A stretch of 64,000 bases of DNA from Timema cristinae (GCA_039000515.1 JBCFYV010000012.1:26863412-26927411); one strand, 5' to 3'. Shown: positions 47,847 to 59,090, counted from the first letter of the stretch. The notes: generated by a model from the letters alone, not told the origin. Numbers and translations are program-made.

Positions 47847-48106
47847 CAATAAAGAAGGATATTTTTACTTTAAACAAAACGAATAAGCGGCGTTTTTATT
47901 ATTATGCTTAGTAAAGGCTTTGAAAGTGTTGGATGTCAGACATTACATGCACGTGGATATGCAGACCTTGTGATCAGCCAGACAGCAGTTGGTGCATCTG
48001 AACAAAGAGCTGTTGTTGTCATTGCAGATAACACTGATGTCCTGATACTTCTGTGTTTCTATGTCAAAATGAAGAATACAAAAGTAATATTCAAACCAGA
48101 ACCAAA
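47847..48106 (+). pseudogene. Duplicated 260-bp piece of the CXC-family gene (PIN-like part)
   Basis: Collinear with 45618-45877, about 97 percent identical by eye, with sharp ends on both sides and unrelated flanks. It encodes the same ADLVISQTAV and DNTDVLILLC blocks. Being far more similar to each other than the gene is intact, the two segments were copied after the gene had begun to decay, or by gene conversion. Confidence 0.9.
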
Positions 48107-48544
48107 AACTTTTCCCCTACTATACATATTTGGACAAAATTACAACATTCTATACCCAGTTATATACAACTTAATATTAAAGTCAATGTTCTTTTTATTT
48201 CATTGATAAATTTTACTGTACACCATTTCTCAATTTATGTTACTTATTGATCATTTTTAAGATTTAACACCATTATCTTTCAGAATAATACTCTTTTCCA
48301 CTTGTAATGAAACTAAATAATACAAGTGTGCCATAATTTACAATTGATTTTAAGAATAAAACTGCTCGTAACAAATTAATGTTGAAGTAATATTATTATA
48401 ATTTTTCATTTTATTATGTGATATTATTATGTAGAAACCATATATGTCAAACTGGATGTCTACATGCACTGTTGACGAAGTTTTGTAAGCAGTTTCACTG
48501 TCTTAATTTTGTATAACTAACACTTGTCTCAAAGTAACCATAAG
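48107..48544. other. Nothing recognised
   Basis: AT-rich; no supported feature. Confidence 0.4.
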
Positions 48545-48965
48545 CTTCACTAATGAAGATATAAAAAATCTTAAGTGTGAGTGCGTTGAGATTATTGGTG
48601 ACATTTTTTTTAAGGATATCATAAAAGATATCTGGAATCATTCTACAGTATTCAAATAATTTTTGTGTCTGCTCAGTGAAATCCTGGAATATGGGGCAAA
48701 TACTTCAATGTCCTTCCTATCTTTAAAATAATCGCTCACCCATTCTTTACCATATCGTTTCGCATACACTATAAACTTCGACACACCATTTCCCATTCCA
48801 AACTGTTCTTCGTCCAATGACTCCAACTTGAAAACTCAACTGGAAATGGCTACTAGCCCACTCTTTCTCAAACAAATACTCGCCAAGCCTGCAGTCAATG
48901 TGAACGCAGCCTTTGACGCAAAGCAGATGTCACGTTCCGCTTGAAAAGGAATAGCAATTCACATG
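48545..48965 (-). pseudogene. Possible Harbinger transposase N-terminal relic
   Basis: On the minus strand, GKEWVSDYFKDRKDIEVFAP and, after a frameshift, DFTEQTQKLFEYCRMIPDIF-YDIL resemble the start of PIF/Harbinger transposases, where WV…R…F…L…D…KFFEYFRMSPxxFxxIL is usual. A further open stretch upstream (ERDICFASKAAFTLTAGLAS) follows a polypyrimidine-AG but is not assignable. No catalytic DDE motifs were found. No MADF exon is adjacent. Confidence 0.4.
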
Positions 48966-49825
48966 CTCCCATAATTATTAATCTGTTTATCCATGATGCT
49001 TTGCAATGTTAACCAGAAACAGTTGATTGTCTACTACAAGTGTGCTAGAACATGGATCTTGTGACCAATATGCCAAAAAGAATAATTGTACTGAGTCAAA
49101 TAAGCCATTCGCTCATCTCTAGAAACATAATACTAGGAATAGTATAGAATTTAAACATTTAAATCATTCAATAGGTTTTTTTAGTAAAACTTTTAAAATG
49201 GTTTAAAATAGTTGCAATTTAATTTATTTAGGTTGATAATGAAACACATAATCTTTTTATTTATAAAAGTATATGATTAAAATTTACCACACTAACATCT
49301 AGCTGCTATGATTAGGATGGATTGATAAAATTGCTCCAATAATTATTAAATCAGTAACTTGTAGCAAATATGTGACACACAAATCTCAAAAAACGGAACA
49401 TGAGTATTAATAGCCCAGCTCGAGTATATTACACAGTGGCTATCCCAAATGAAAACTCAGTTTATTTGAGACCGTGTTGAGAAAAAGGGTGTGTTTAAAC
49501 GGTCCTACCTACGATACAGAATAAATTCCCACAGAATTTATCCTTGAGCTAAGAATCTTGAAAACCAGATCTTTTTAGGACTAAATCTTAGCAATAATTT
49601 TGAAGAGACAAATAAAAATAGTCCACCTAAGGCTTGACAGATACTTCAAGAAAAACTCTAAATAATGACGTTTCATGTCTGAATTTTAAAAGTCAAACCT
49701 AACATTTACTTGGAACACGTCTATTAATTATGTCTTTGGACTGAAAATTTACTTCATAAAATTAACCCAATAATTCCTTCAGACAAAATGAAAACAGAAT
49801 ATGAAAGTGAAACAACTAATCCCCG
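48966..49825. other. Nothing recognised
   Basis: AT-rich; no supported feature. Confidence 0.45.
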
Positions 49826-50070
49826 GTGCAACCACACGGTCTAACGTGCTACTCTCATGTTGTACTAGGCTGCAAAAGATAGTGGTTCTATCCCTGTCGA
49901 GTGCACTGAGGGTGATTTTTCCTAAATGTTTTTTTACTAAGCCTCCAAATAAATTTAAGTGCACTTCCTCTAAATTAAAATGTACTAATCCCTAACACAT
50001 TAGTGTAACTATTACATGTGCGTACAGCCCGAAAGGGTATTAAAACGTGGTGCTAAACAAAAAAAAAAAC
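49826..50070 (+). repeat. SINE type D, nearly complete
   Basis: Head CACACGGTCTAACGTGCTAC, box-B-like GTGGTTCTATCCCTGTC, GAGTGCACTGAGGGTGATTT, TTCCTAAATG, then TAATCCCTAACACATTAGTG and the tail CAGCCCGAAAGGGTATTAAA-ACGTGGTGCTAAAC with an A-rich end. Confidence 0.85.
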
Positions 50071-51766
50071 TGCGTTGTGGCCCCGCCCTACTGCAATTAT
50101 CAGCAACACACTATACGTACTTGACGTCACAATATCTCGTGATTCGTACAAACTGAATGACTGACCAAAAAAAATTAACTTATCTTTATTTTGAACGAAA
50201 TTTAAATTCACAGCTGCACATACTAAAATGAAATATATACATAACTAAAAAATAAACAAGCTTAGGGCCCCTAACCGATAACTTTACAATATTTAACAGG
50301 TAATAACGTAAACACTACACTTTAATGCTCTCGCCTATTTAGGTGACATTAAATTCTGAACGACATTGATAAACGCAATTTTAAAGTAGGGCTAAATGTC
50401 GTCCAAGAAATACACTAAAAGGATAAAGAAACCCATTTACTCTCCTAACATTCACGTCCTCGCTTGTACTGGCTCGAACCACGAATAAACCATTATGTGG
50501 GTCTTCAATATCTCTGCGAAAGCCATCGCCGGCTGGGGACCTTTATCCCCGGTCCTCCTCGGGGCGAGTAGTTCTGTTTTAGTCGAAATGCAAGGTTAAA
50601 TCTCTTTTTAGAATACTGGTGCACATCAACTCTGTGTACCTGAGCTGGGGCTTAGGGAGAAGGGGGGTAGGAATGAGGTAAAGAAAATAGTAATGATATA
50701 ATTATAATAATGAATTGGTGAACTAAATAACTCCTGAAGTGATAGGTATATTGCAATGTAGGAGGTTGGGTTATCAACTTGTGGTTGGCGACCTGTAACA
50801 TAACAATGCTACAAAGTTTCGTAGCGTTATAGCTTAAATTTTAGAAATAATTTTATTAAATTATATATATATATATATATAAACCAAAATAGTGAACTCA
50901 TACTGTTAGATGAAGCCCAAGCCTAGCCATTTATAAATACAATATAACAGAATTATACCATATCACTATATACATTGTACTAACTATTAATATCACTAGG
51001 CCGCAACCTTATTTGTGTGTCTCAAAAAAAGCCAAGGCCATTGAAAAGTCAGACGAACATATAAAATTCGAAGTCCATAAATTATTCACCCTTTATATAA
51101 TAATTTATTTTAGGTAGTGTTTAAAAAAAAAAAAGTTGCTAGATTTGTCAGAGTAAATAAAATTGACTTAGGCTGTATTATCAACTATCACAAACCATTT
51201 ATAAGATAGCTCCTAAAATAATTTGTTTTATTAAGTATTAATGTAGTTAACCATTTATGGGCTCCCATAAAAATTTAAAATAAATGCTCCTTTTTCTACA
51301 TAAACCAACGTGCGTACAAAATGTAATAGTGTCGTAATGAATATTATGATATTTTAAACTTTGGTTTATTGAATGCATGATGCGACATAAAAGCAACTCT
51401 TACCAATGAGAATGATGAGGCATATCGTCTGATATAGATATCTGTTGACGGGGAGAACAAGGTTCAGATGTCATCCATATATATATTGACGTGTTTATTT
51501 CTTAATGGATTCTCCCACGCCACACTTCCGTGCAAGTGTATTAAAATAACATTTAGGACAAACTACCCTCAATACACTTAACCGGGATTGAAACCTCGAT
51601 ACAGTATTCACATCATTGCTAGTTTATTCTATTGCTAGAATGATTTCTTAGAACTTTAAACCATTGAAGCGGGTTCAAAATCATATCAATAAATTTGTTT
51701 GTCGAGCAGTATAAATAAGACAGTATTTATATTATACCTTGTTTTGTATGTACACTTCACAATATA
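50071..51766. other. No gene supported
   Basis: A GC-rich patch at 50440-50600 (GCCATCGCCGGCTGGGGACC) holds no open frame of note. A (TA)n run lies at 50862-50880. Confidence 0.4.
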
Positions 51767-51830
51767 CAGGGTGTAAATGAATACATGTTACAAACCTCTG
51801 GGGAATGAAGGAGGTCCAAAGTAGACCAAC

Positions 51831-51842
51831 TTTTAATAAGGA
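51831..51842. repeat. Left target-site duplication of nested SINE
   Basis: TTTTAATAAGGA, repeated exactly at 52094-52105. Confidence 0.95.
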
Positions 51843-52093
51843 CCTACCTCGGTGGCGTAGTTATTTAACGCACTAACTTCATGTTGAGTTGGACTGTCGA
51901 TGACTGGAGATCGAGGCTCGAATATCGTTCAGGTGAACTAGGATGGCTTTCTCTAAACGGTTTTACATTCTCCCTTCACGCAAATGCGAGATTATTCCCC
52001 CTATATTCAGCCTTCCCAATTCCTAAATCATTAATCTAATTAGTACTTAGTAATATAATCTGAACGGGTAGTAAGACGTGGTGCTAGTTATTA
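51843..52093 (+). repeat. SINE type A nested in the transposon's left TIR
   Basis: Head CCTACCTCGGTGGCGTAGTT, TTTAACGCACTAACTTCATG, box B GAGGCTCGAATATCG, body TTTCTCTAAACGGTTTTACA and CTTCACGCAAATGCGAG, tail GAACGGGTAGTAAGACGTGG-TGCTA. Flanked by the exact 12-bp duplication, so this is a complete insertion whose boundaries define the family. Confidence 0.95.
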
Positions 52094-52105
52094 TTTTAAT
52101 AAGGA
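52094..52105. repeat. Right target-site duplication of nested SINE
   Basis: TTTTAATAAGGA, identical to 51831-51842. Confidence 0.95.
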
Positions 52106-52236
52106 ACTCGTGCCCGTAAACGTACCTTTTGTGCGTTGCAGAGTGGAACTATATGTTCAGTAAAAGGAATAATTCTCATCATACCTTATTTGTTTGAATT
52201 ACATACAAAAAAATTTAGTAATGCCAAAGCAGATGG

Positions 52237-53215
52237 CTACAATAATTGCTCAAAATTACGTCCACCAACTGCGATGCGAGCATTGCAACTGCGAACCATG
52301 TTTTGGTGCACTCTTTCAGAAATATCAGGCCTCATTTTGATTTCTTTCTCTGCGGTGAGAATGCGGGCTAGAAGATATTCCTCAGCTTCGTCAGGGGTTT
52401 CGTGAACCAGGCTTTTCATGTGGCCCTACAGGAAAATGTGTAGTGGAGCTAGGTCATGGGAGCATGAAGATCATTTTACTGGTCCCCCTCAATCTGTCCC
52501 CAAATACCTGGCAGGTGTAGTCTCTGATGGCAAGTGAAAAGTGTGGTTGTGCACCGTCTTGTTGTATGTTGACGAATTCATAATGTTGCTTCTTCCAACA
52601 ATTCAGGAATATCAAATAAACGAGGCCGATGAGTCAGGGTTAAACGACTGTCTATAATATCAGCCCTCACGTTGATGCTGAACTGCTGTTGGAATCTAAT
52701 GGAGTGAATGGCGTGAGGGTTGTTTTTCTCGCAAACATGGCAGTTTCGGGAGTTTAAAATGCCTTCCCTGTTTAAGAAAGCTTCATTAGTAAACAGAGTA
52801 AGACGTAAAAATTCAACCTATAATAGGCAACGTTGCACAAACAAGTGAAAAAAGTTAACTCGTTACGGGAAATCGGATGGATTCATTGATTGAACTCTCT
52901 GCGTGTTGTTTGTGCAGAACCTTCCAGACGCTCCTATGATTTAACACCCATGTCAAGTCAGATCGTTCGGCTGCTAATGGATGGGTTATGTTCAAACCTA
53001 ATAAGCTCTTCTTCGTCTTCAAATCCTCCAATGCGGAGGTTCCTTTGAGACCCACAGCTCTTCCTGTTGACTGTGAACGTTCCTGTTTCCCGCAATCGTT
53101 GAAAAACTCTTGCAAATAATTTATGAGATGGAGTTGGACGATTTGAAAAACGGTTTGCATAAAGCCGGTGAGCAACCCTACCGTTACAACGAACTTAGCC
53201 GTATATTAACATCAT
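52237..53215 (-). pseudogene. Mariner-superfamily transposase pseudogene
   Basis: Minus strand. The N-terminal helix-turn-helix half includes FPNRPTPSHKLFARVFQRLR and then CGKQERSQSTGRAVGLKG in alternate frames, and HRSVWKVLHKQHAE (the 'xxSVWRVLHEQ' helix). The 3' end reads WGHMKSLVHETPDEAEEYLL, ARILTAEKEIKM, ERVHQNMVRSCNARIAVGGR and NFEQLL, the usual C terminus of an abundant insect transposase of this superfamily that follows its PDLTPLDFFLWG motif. The middle, with two of the three catalytic acidic residues, is scrambled by several frameshifts. The pseudogene lies antisense between the TIRs and stops about 80 bases inside the left TIR's inner limit. Family recognised from memory. Confidence 0.8.
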
Positions 53216-53495
53216 GTTAGCGTGATCGATAAAAGTTTATTCATACTTGATCTACTGTAATTAAACGTTAAGAGAGATTAGGGAGTTATAGAAAAACGTT
53301 CGACGTTTACAGTGATCATTACATTGTTCAAATCACCTCACGTGGCCATGGCGTGACAAAGCAACGCATTATTTTTTGTTTTTGTTTAAATAGTTTCAGT
53401 CTACAACGCACAGGTGGTGTTCTTCCATAAATGAGCTCTTCATTAAAAGTTTGTCTACGTCGAACCCCTTACATACCCTGGAAGTTTGTAACCTG

Positions 53496-54261
53496 TATAA
53501 TATGACTTATGATACAAAGGATGGTCGACTTTGTGGACTTCGCCTGTATTATCTGGAAGTATTTATCTCGTTCATAAAATATTTAATTTTTCCCCATGAT
53601 CTGGTCTGCAAACCACTGTCTGAAAACCCTGGTTTAAAGTTTTGTCTTGAGAGCCCATTTGGATACTTCCCTTTCCGTTCAGAGGATGTGTGAATAACTC
53701 TGACCCTTTGTTACCATGTGTGGATATAAGACACTGCGACGGGAGGAACACACAGGAAATAAAGAGAAAGCCAGGTTTAGTGGAATTATTGTAGGAAAGT
53801 AGGTATATAACATATTTAACATATGTTCATTATCAAAATTAACAGCATTATTCTTATTATCTGCTAGACATGAATAGCCTTTTATTGACCAAAAGTGATA
53901 GTTACAAAACATAAATATGTGTGAATATCGGAAAGTTAGTTTGATATATTATTTTGATATAGTTGATACGCTGTTCAAAATGAACATATTTAATTATCTA
54001 CCCCACTCTTTAAGTTCTAATAATTAAAAAGAGCTTTAACATCTGGTGTCCGTTTAAGAGGCTACCTCTCTAGAGAATAACAAACACTCGAACCTGTCCT
54101 ACTAGAGGAACTGGCAGGGAGGTAAAGTGAGAGGGAAGGCATTGTGGCATGTTTGTATTTTCAATGGTCCAATGTGAAAGGGGAGGGGGAGTAGAATACT
54201 TGTCTCGTTACCGTTAGTTCCTCTTTATTAACTCCTTCAAGTAAAGATAAAACCGTTTCGT
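53496..54261. other. Nothing recognised
   Basis: No motif in the frames at 53451-53912. Confidence 0.4.
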
Positions 54262-54475
54262 TGGCCGTGTGGTCTAATGCGCTACACTCGTAGTAGACTA
54301 GACTGCAATTACGAGGAAGTCAAGTTTCGAACCTTTGTCAGGTGTACTTAGGGTGGTTTTCCCAAAATGATTTTACACTCTCTATAAATTAAGCATTCCC
54401 AATCCCTAAAACCATTAGCGTAATTAGTACATAAGCATATAACCCAAACGAGTAGTCAGAGGCAGTTTAAAAATA
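54262..54475 (+). repeat. SINE type D
   Basis: Head TTGGCCGTGTGGTCTAATGC, box-B-like AAGTTTCGAACCTTTGTC, GGTGTACTTAGGGTGGTTTT-CCCAAAATG, then CATTCCCAATCCCTAAAACC, TTAGCGTAATTAGTACATAA and the tail AACCCAAACGAGTAGTCAGA. This copy links the D head to the same body and tail as type A. Confidence 0.9.
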
Positions 54476-54837
54476 CAACAAAACAAACAGAGCGTATAAC
54501 AATAATAAATAAGTGGAACTTGGGTAATGCAGAACCCTGGGATTTCAATATTTTTTACTAACAATATTTTGAAATTAATATTTTGTACGGATTATGGGCC
54601 ATTCACAAATATTTTCCACATACGTATTGAAAAATTACACAGATCTACGGGACTCAAGTAACGCACCAATGATCTATGACTAGAGTAACCAGGTTCAGAC
54701 CATGCCCGAGCTCCTACGTCATTCATTATTTTAAGACAGTACCTATGGGGACTATATCAGATATAATATAGCCATAGATATAATACCTATCAGAAACACA
54801 AATTCCGGGGTTCAATGAGGATATATAACAGAGGATA
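54476..54837. other. Nothing recognised
   Basis: AT-rich; no supported feature. Confidence 0.4.
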
Positions 54838-54905
54838 GGTCCGTGATTGAACATTGGTACACTAAATCAATGACTTCGAGTTTGATTCCCGTGTCTGTGA
54901 CGCAT
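54838..54905 (+). repeat. tRNA-like fragment
   Basis: GATTGAACATTGGTACACTA followed at tRNA spacing by a box B, CGAGTTTGATTCCCGTGTC. Stems do not pair well; probably a SINE head or tRNA fossil. Confidence 0.4.
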
Positions 54906-55059
54906 ATTGTAGAGTAGGCTACAATAACTATAGCAGACAGGTGATAAAATAAAAATACTTTATCAATTTAACTACGATCCTCTTTAGTATCTGTATTTTG
55001 CTGTTACTATTTAATACGTATTTACAAAGTTGTATTACTACTAGCTAAATTTCCCCCAA
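54906..55059. other. Nothing recognised
   Basis: Short AT-rich spacer. Confidence 0.4.
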
Positions 55060-55255
55060 CCTTGTCTTACTACAAGTCACGCCTGTACCCATTTAAATTA
55101 AGCTGATGAGGTAGGGATGGTGGGATTTATATGGAATGCACCAGTATTCATATGGAGGAAGAGTGGTAAGCCATTTATTTAAAAAAATCTGTACACCCCA
55201 ATTACTCGTCACCAGCAAACCAAACTAGATGAGTCTGTTACATTTACAGCGTGCC
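55060..55255 (-). repeat. SINE body, degenerate (minus strand)
   Basis: AGGTAGGGATGGTGGGATTT, ATTCATATGGAGGAAGAGTG and GTAAGCCATTTATTTAAAAA align in order with the minus-strand body of the type A copies. Head and tail are lost. Confidence 0.55.
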
Positions 55256-56582
55256 CATATATACTGGCTACTCGTTATTATTAATATATTGTGACTGCAC
55301 TGTTAAGGAAATGGTGGCAAATGGAGTTACCTAGTTTGTTACAAACCCCAAATCCCGAGACAGTAAAAGAACGAGCTTTATTTCTTTGATGTATGCACGG
55401 GAATACCTGTAGAGTGAACTTTGAACCAGTACGAGTGTGTTTATCCTTAAAAAATAGGAACTGTGAAGAGAGTTATTGAGACTGTGATGTAAACAATATT
55501 CTGTGGAGCCAGCTTAATAAATTATACCTCCAACTTTCATTTAACCTCAACCAACATAGTTTATTATAACACAAAGAAATATTTGTCATACACCCCTGAC
55601 ATATTTTCTCAAGACAGTGTAAAATGACCAAACATGCAGTAAAAATTGCACATGTGATCTCTAGGGATGCTGATATATGAGACATAGCTATATCATCCTC
55701 TAAACACCTCTCATCCCCTCCCCCTTCCTCTTCAGTACTGGATGTTGAGCCTGGAGAATAGACTGCCTGCTAAGCCCGGGCCCATGTTCGCACGACAAAC
55801 TACTTGTTGGGATGGCGGGGGAGGGGGCGGGAATAGGGAGTCAGATGAGACTCTCGCCCACCTCTCTGAGCTATTTTGCCCCTCGTCACCCAGGAAAAAT
55901 TGGAAAGATGAAAACTTGTCATAAGGTGACTAAAAATAAATGATCTTGACCTTTTTTGTCGTATCCTTTAAAACGTTAATCTTTCAAGACACCATTTTGA
56001 TCCACACCGCTGGGCATACGGATATAGGCGTCAGTCTTGTCTTGTTTGGTTTTACGCTGACCGGGATGTTGGAGCTCGAATCTCGATTGGATGCAATGGG
56101 CGTGGTTTATCACATGTGATCAATCTCATTCCATCTCCTTTCTACGTTAATCTAAGTGAACTCTCTTTAAATCTACATTACTCTTTCACTTTCCTTAGAT
56201 TGAGATTTAATTATTATTATCTAGTAATTTCGAATATTCAATGTGCACAATTTTTGAACCAACATTTATATCAGCAAAATAATGTATTACACATTAACCT
56301 AATTATTCTGTGGTCGAAAGTTCTAAGTACAGTGATATTAAACCTGGCGTATGCGAAGAAGTCTTAGAGGGTAGGCCTACATAATATATATATATATATA
56401 TAATCTCATGATAAACACTGAATAATTATGTCCAGATTTAGGTTTAGCCATAATTTACCCAGTCGTAAGAACATGTGATCTGGGAGAGCCAGTTTCTCTG
56501 TCTCTCCTCGATGTAGATTATTGAATAATAAGTTGCTTACATCACGCACCAAAAACTTAGGGGTACAAATTTTAAGAACAAT
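55256..56582. other. No gene supported
   Basis: Frames at 55473-55685 (minus), 55742-55924 and 56116-56367 (plus) have no motif. Polypurine GCGGGGGAGGGGGCGGG at 55817; (TA)n at 56384-56402. Confidence 0.4.
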
Positions 56583-56624
56583 TATTTTGGGGGGTACGCA
56601 AACAATAAAGGTTGAAAACCACTG
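56583..56624 (+). mobile_element. hAT-type 3' end fragment
   Basis: GGGGTACGCAAACAATAAAG-GTTGAAAACCACTG. Its reverse complement, CAGTGGTTTTCAACC, is the classical hAT-MITE terminus (CAGNGGTTCTCAACC). The same end recurs at 58949-58986. No matching 5' end nearby. Confidence 0.65.
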
Positions 56625-56632
56625 GTCTGAGG

Positions 56633-57066
56633 CAAACGGTTGACAAACATTTTGAGGCTGGATCGACTTGTAAACTTATCAAAGGTGCTGTGATCAACCA
56701 TCGTTTCTCCATTCTTTCTTGACTATTCGTAGTTTATATGTATTCCTTAAATTCATTTGTTCCTCAAAGACTTATTTCCCCACCTTTATATATATATAAA
56801 TAACTTATATATATATAATAACTTATATATATATATATAATAACTTAAATAAAATGTAATTAAACATTTAAAAAATTATTATATATGTCACATTATGGCT
56901 ATTTTGGTCATACTCACAATTATTTTAAAGTACAGTACTTGATATGTTGCGAGATTAAAATACTCAAATACCAACTTTTAATGACGATATAGCTTTACTA
57001 TCGGATCAATTAATAATATGTGTGAGAAAAACCAGTCGATTGCGATCAACTAGTTACCGATCCCTG
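56633..57066. mobile_element. ~434-bp hAT-type MITE
   Basis: Starts CAAACGGTTGACAAACATTT and ends ATCAACTAGTTACCGATCCC-TG (reverse complement CAGGGATCGGTAACTAGTTG), both variants of the CAGNGGTCGGCAAAC hAT terminus. Flanks GTCTGAGG and CGCTAAGG share 5 of 8 bases and may be an eroded 8-bp duplication. Inside, 56790-56845 carries three tandem copies of ATAACTTATATATATATA-like units. Confidence 0.6.
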
Positions 57067-57300
57067 CGCTAAGGCGTCCTTTTGCAATAGACTAAGCTGC
57101 CAATGTCTGGATACCGGGGTTTGACAGCCAGTTGGTATCATTAGGTGTATTGAGGGCCTTTTGTCCTAAATAGCTTTACCCTTTACCTCCACGCAAATGA
57201 AGATACTCTTATACTTGGTTCAACCTTCATTATGGCTATCTTACAAGCGTAATTAGTTCAAATGTTACTTTAATCCAAAACACGTTGTAAGAAATAGATA
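57067..57300 (+). repeat. SINE, diverged
   Basis: TTTGCAATAGACTAAGCTGC, TGTCTGGATACCGGGGTTTG, TAGGTGTATTGAGGGCCTTT, TGTCCTAAATAG, TACCTCCACGCAAATGAAG and AGCGTAATTAGTTC follow the order of the type D body; the tail ends ACACGTTGTAAGAAATA. Confidence 0.65.
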
Positions 57301-57903
57301 CAACTTCCAGTCCCCAAACCGTTAAATGATCACCGTAAAAAGGGAGGCCACAATTTCACCCTTTGTATATTTTGTTATCATATTGGGGATCAAATACAGA
57401 ACCCTTGTGTCAAGAGACTGAAATAAGCTATGGTATTCCCTTGAGTTGAAACGCACCTGTTGTCCACAACTTGTTGGTACGACTGTGGCTGGTTGACTTG
57501 GCACACCTCACGTGCTACCAGCGAGTCATCATTCCAATTACCCTCCCCCTACCCCTCCAACCCACAGCCAGACTCTTCCCGACAATCCTCGCTCCCGCAA
57601 GGAAGGGATTAGATTAGCTAAGGTGAGTTTTGTTCGCTGTCAGACAAGGACAGATAGTCAACTAGAGTGCTGGCTACGATTGATGGCCGTTCTTGACGTG
57701 TGGATACTCCTGATTAGGGATGGCAACGATATATCGACCTAAATATAATACCAATTTATTTACAAAAACATCGATATATTTATATTTTACTTTCCAATAT
57801 CGACTCATGTATCGATATATTTCACATATCGGACTACGTTTACGAAACAAAATAAATTGAACGATTTTCTTTTCTATGATTAGCCTATGTTAGCTGAGTC
57901 GAT
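57301..57903. other. No gene supported; possible hAT end
   Basis: TTAGGGATGGCAACGATATA at 57715 resembles a hAT start and is followed by repeated ATCGATATAT motifs to about 57840; no right end was found. Confidence 0.35.
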
Positions 57904-58230
57904 TTTTACTTTTATTTTACCCCTTGAAAGAGAAAAGTATTGTTATAGTAAAAAAAAAAATTGAACTACAAGTATTTGATAGATGTCGACTTTTCATGAA
58001 ACACTGAAACAGAAAATGTGGATTTCGTGATGCCTGGTTGGCCCAGAGCAGCAACCAATTGTCCTATCGGGCTAAAACTGTTGTATGGTTACCTTGAGAT
58101 ATTTTTGTAAATAATTGGCTTCCTCCAAAATTAATGGTAGTTTACTGAAGAGCAAATATAGACAAAATAGATTTTTTTTGAAATACACTTTAACGATTTT
58201 ATTAAATTTCGTATCCAGGTACTGTTTACA
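57904..58230 (+). repeat. Repeat family F, copy 6 (5' part)
   Basis: TTTTACTTTTATTTTACCCC and GAAAGAGAAAAGTATTGTTA, GATGTCGACTTTTCATGAAA, CCTATCGGGCTAAAACTG, AAATTAATGGTAGTTTACTG and AACGATTTTATTAAATTTCG follow module 1 of the longer copies; the rest is missing. Confidence 0.75.
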
Positions 58231-58367
58231 TCCTTGGGAGAAATTAAACTAAAGCGAGATTTTTAAAACTTAGTTCGATTGCATTCATCTCTTTTAAAGA
58301 GTTAAATTATTTTGTTCATGAAAAGATAGGAATCAAATAGCTAAAGCTATTAATTACGGGACGATTC

Positions 58368-58441
58368 CTGGATATCTCAGTGGTTAGAGCATTTGCGGTC
58401 TAAGCCTAAGGTCCCGGGTTCGATTCCCGTATCAAGGTGTC
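58368..58441 (+). tRNA. tRNA pseudogene or tRNA-like SINE head
   Basis: The arms fit a tRNA: acceptor CCTGGAT with ATCAAGG (six of seven pairs), D-arm CTCAGTGGTTAGAG, T-arm CCGGGTTCGATTCCCG with a good box B. The anticodon stem does not pair properly and position 33 is not T, so the anticodon cannot be assigned and function is unlikely. No known SINE body follows. Confidence 0.4.
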
Positions 58442-58948
58442 ATTTTTCAATTTTCAAAACATGATATCATGAAAAGATATTCAATTCTTTTGTAATAATA
58501 AAGGGAAAATTTTCCCAAAGGAACAAAATTAAAAATTACCTTAGAGCGTAATGTTTAAGAATCATTAAGATCATTATCTATCAATAATATGAATAGTTAA
58601 TCAATATTGAATCTATCCAACAAAGACTTGTGAAATCCTCCTTTACCTCACACGCTTCATTTAATCCTGCCCCTGGAAAGGCTGACATCTCGGCACATCT
58701 CTTATGCGGCTCCTGTCTGACGGAGTCTTCAGACTCTCAGTTGCCCCATTCACACGGGCACTGCTGGTGGAACCGGGTTTACACGGTCATAACTAGGCAC
58801 TCCTACTTCCAGTACTTGCTGGAAGCTCTTATTTCCATGTCTTCAGTTATTACTGAGACACCCAAATAGGAGAGCATGATGGACTTTGAACTGAGAGCTT
58901 ATTGGCTGATCCCTGAGTGGGATATTTGTGATTTTTTTCACACATTTT
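58442..58948. other. No gene supported
   Basis: A GC-richer stretch with a 79-residue plus frame (58630-58869) has no motif and no clear splice context. Confidence 0.35.
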
Positions 58949-59090
58949 ATTTGGGGGTACGCAAACAATAAATGTTGAGTATCACTTGTCTAAGGCAAAG
59001 GTCGGCAAATTTTTGAGCTACAAATCGACTTATAGTCTAAAAAAAAGTGCGTTTCTCCACTCTTTCTTGATTCAACAACAATAAGAAATG
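58949..59090 (+). mobile_element. hAT junction: 3' end fragment plus 5' part of a hAT MITE
   Basis: TTTGGGGGTACGCAAACAAT-AAATGTTGAGTATCACTTG repeats the end seen at 56583-56624. It is followed after 8 bases by CAAAGGTCGGCAAATTTTTG, the start seen at 56633, and by CGTTTCTCCACTCTTTCTTG. The right end of the second element is absent. Confidence 0.65.

Larger units (their letters stand above)
51767..53495 (-). mobile_element. Tc1/mariner-superfamily DNA transposon, complete but dead
   Basis: Left end CAGGGTGTAAATGAATACAT-GTTACAAACCTCTGGGG; right end, reverse complemented, starts CAGGTTACAAACTTCCAGGG. Similarity runs about 100 bases: GTAGACCAACTTTTAATAAG against GTAGACAAACTTTTAATGAA, and GTGCGTTGCAGAGTGGAACT against GTGCGTTGTAGACTGAAACT. 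TA dinucleotides flank both ends (51765-51766, 53496-53497). The outermost ~17 bases of the left end lack a match on the right, so the right tip is probably deleted. A SINE splits the left TIR. Confidence 0.85.
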
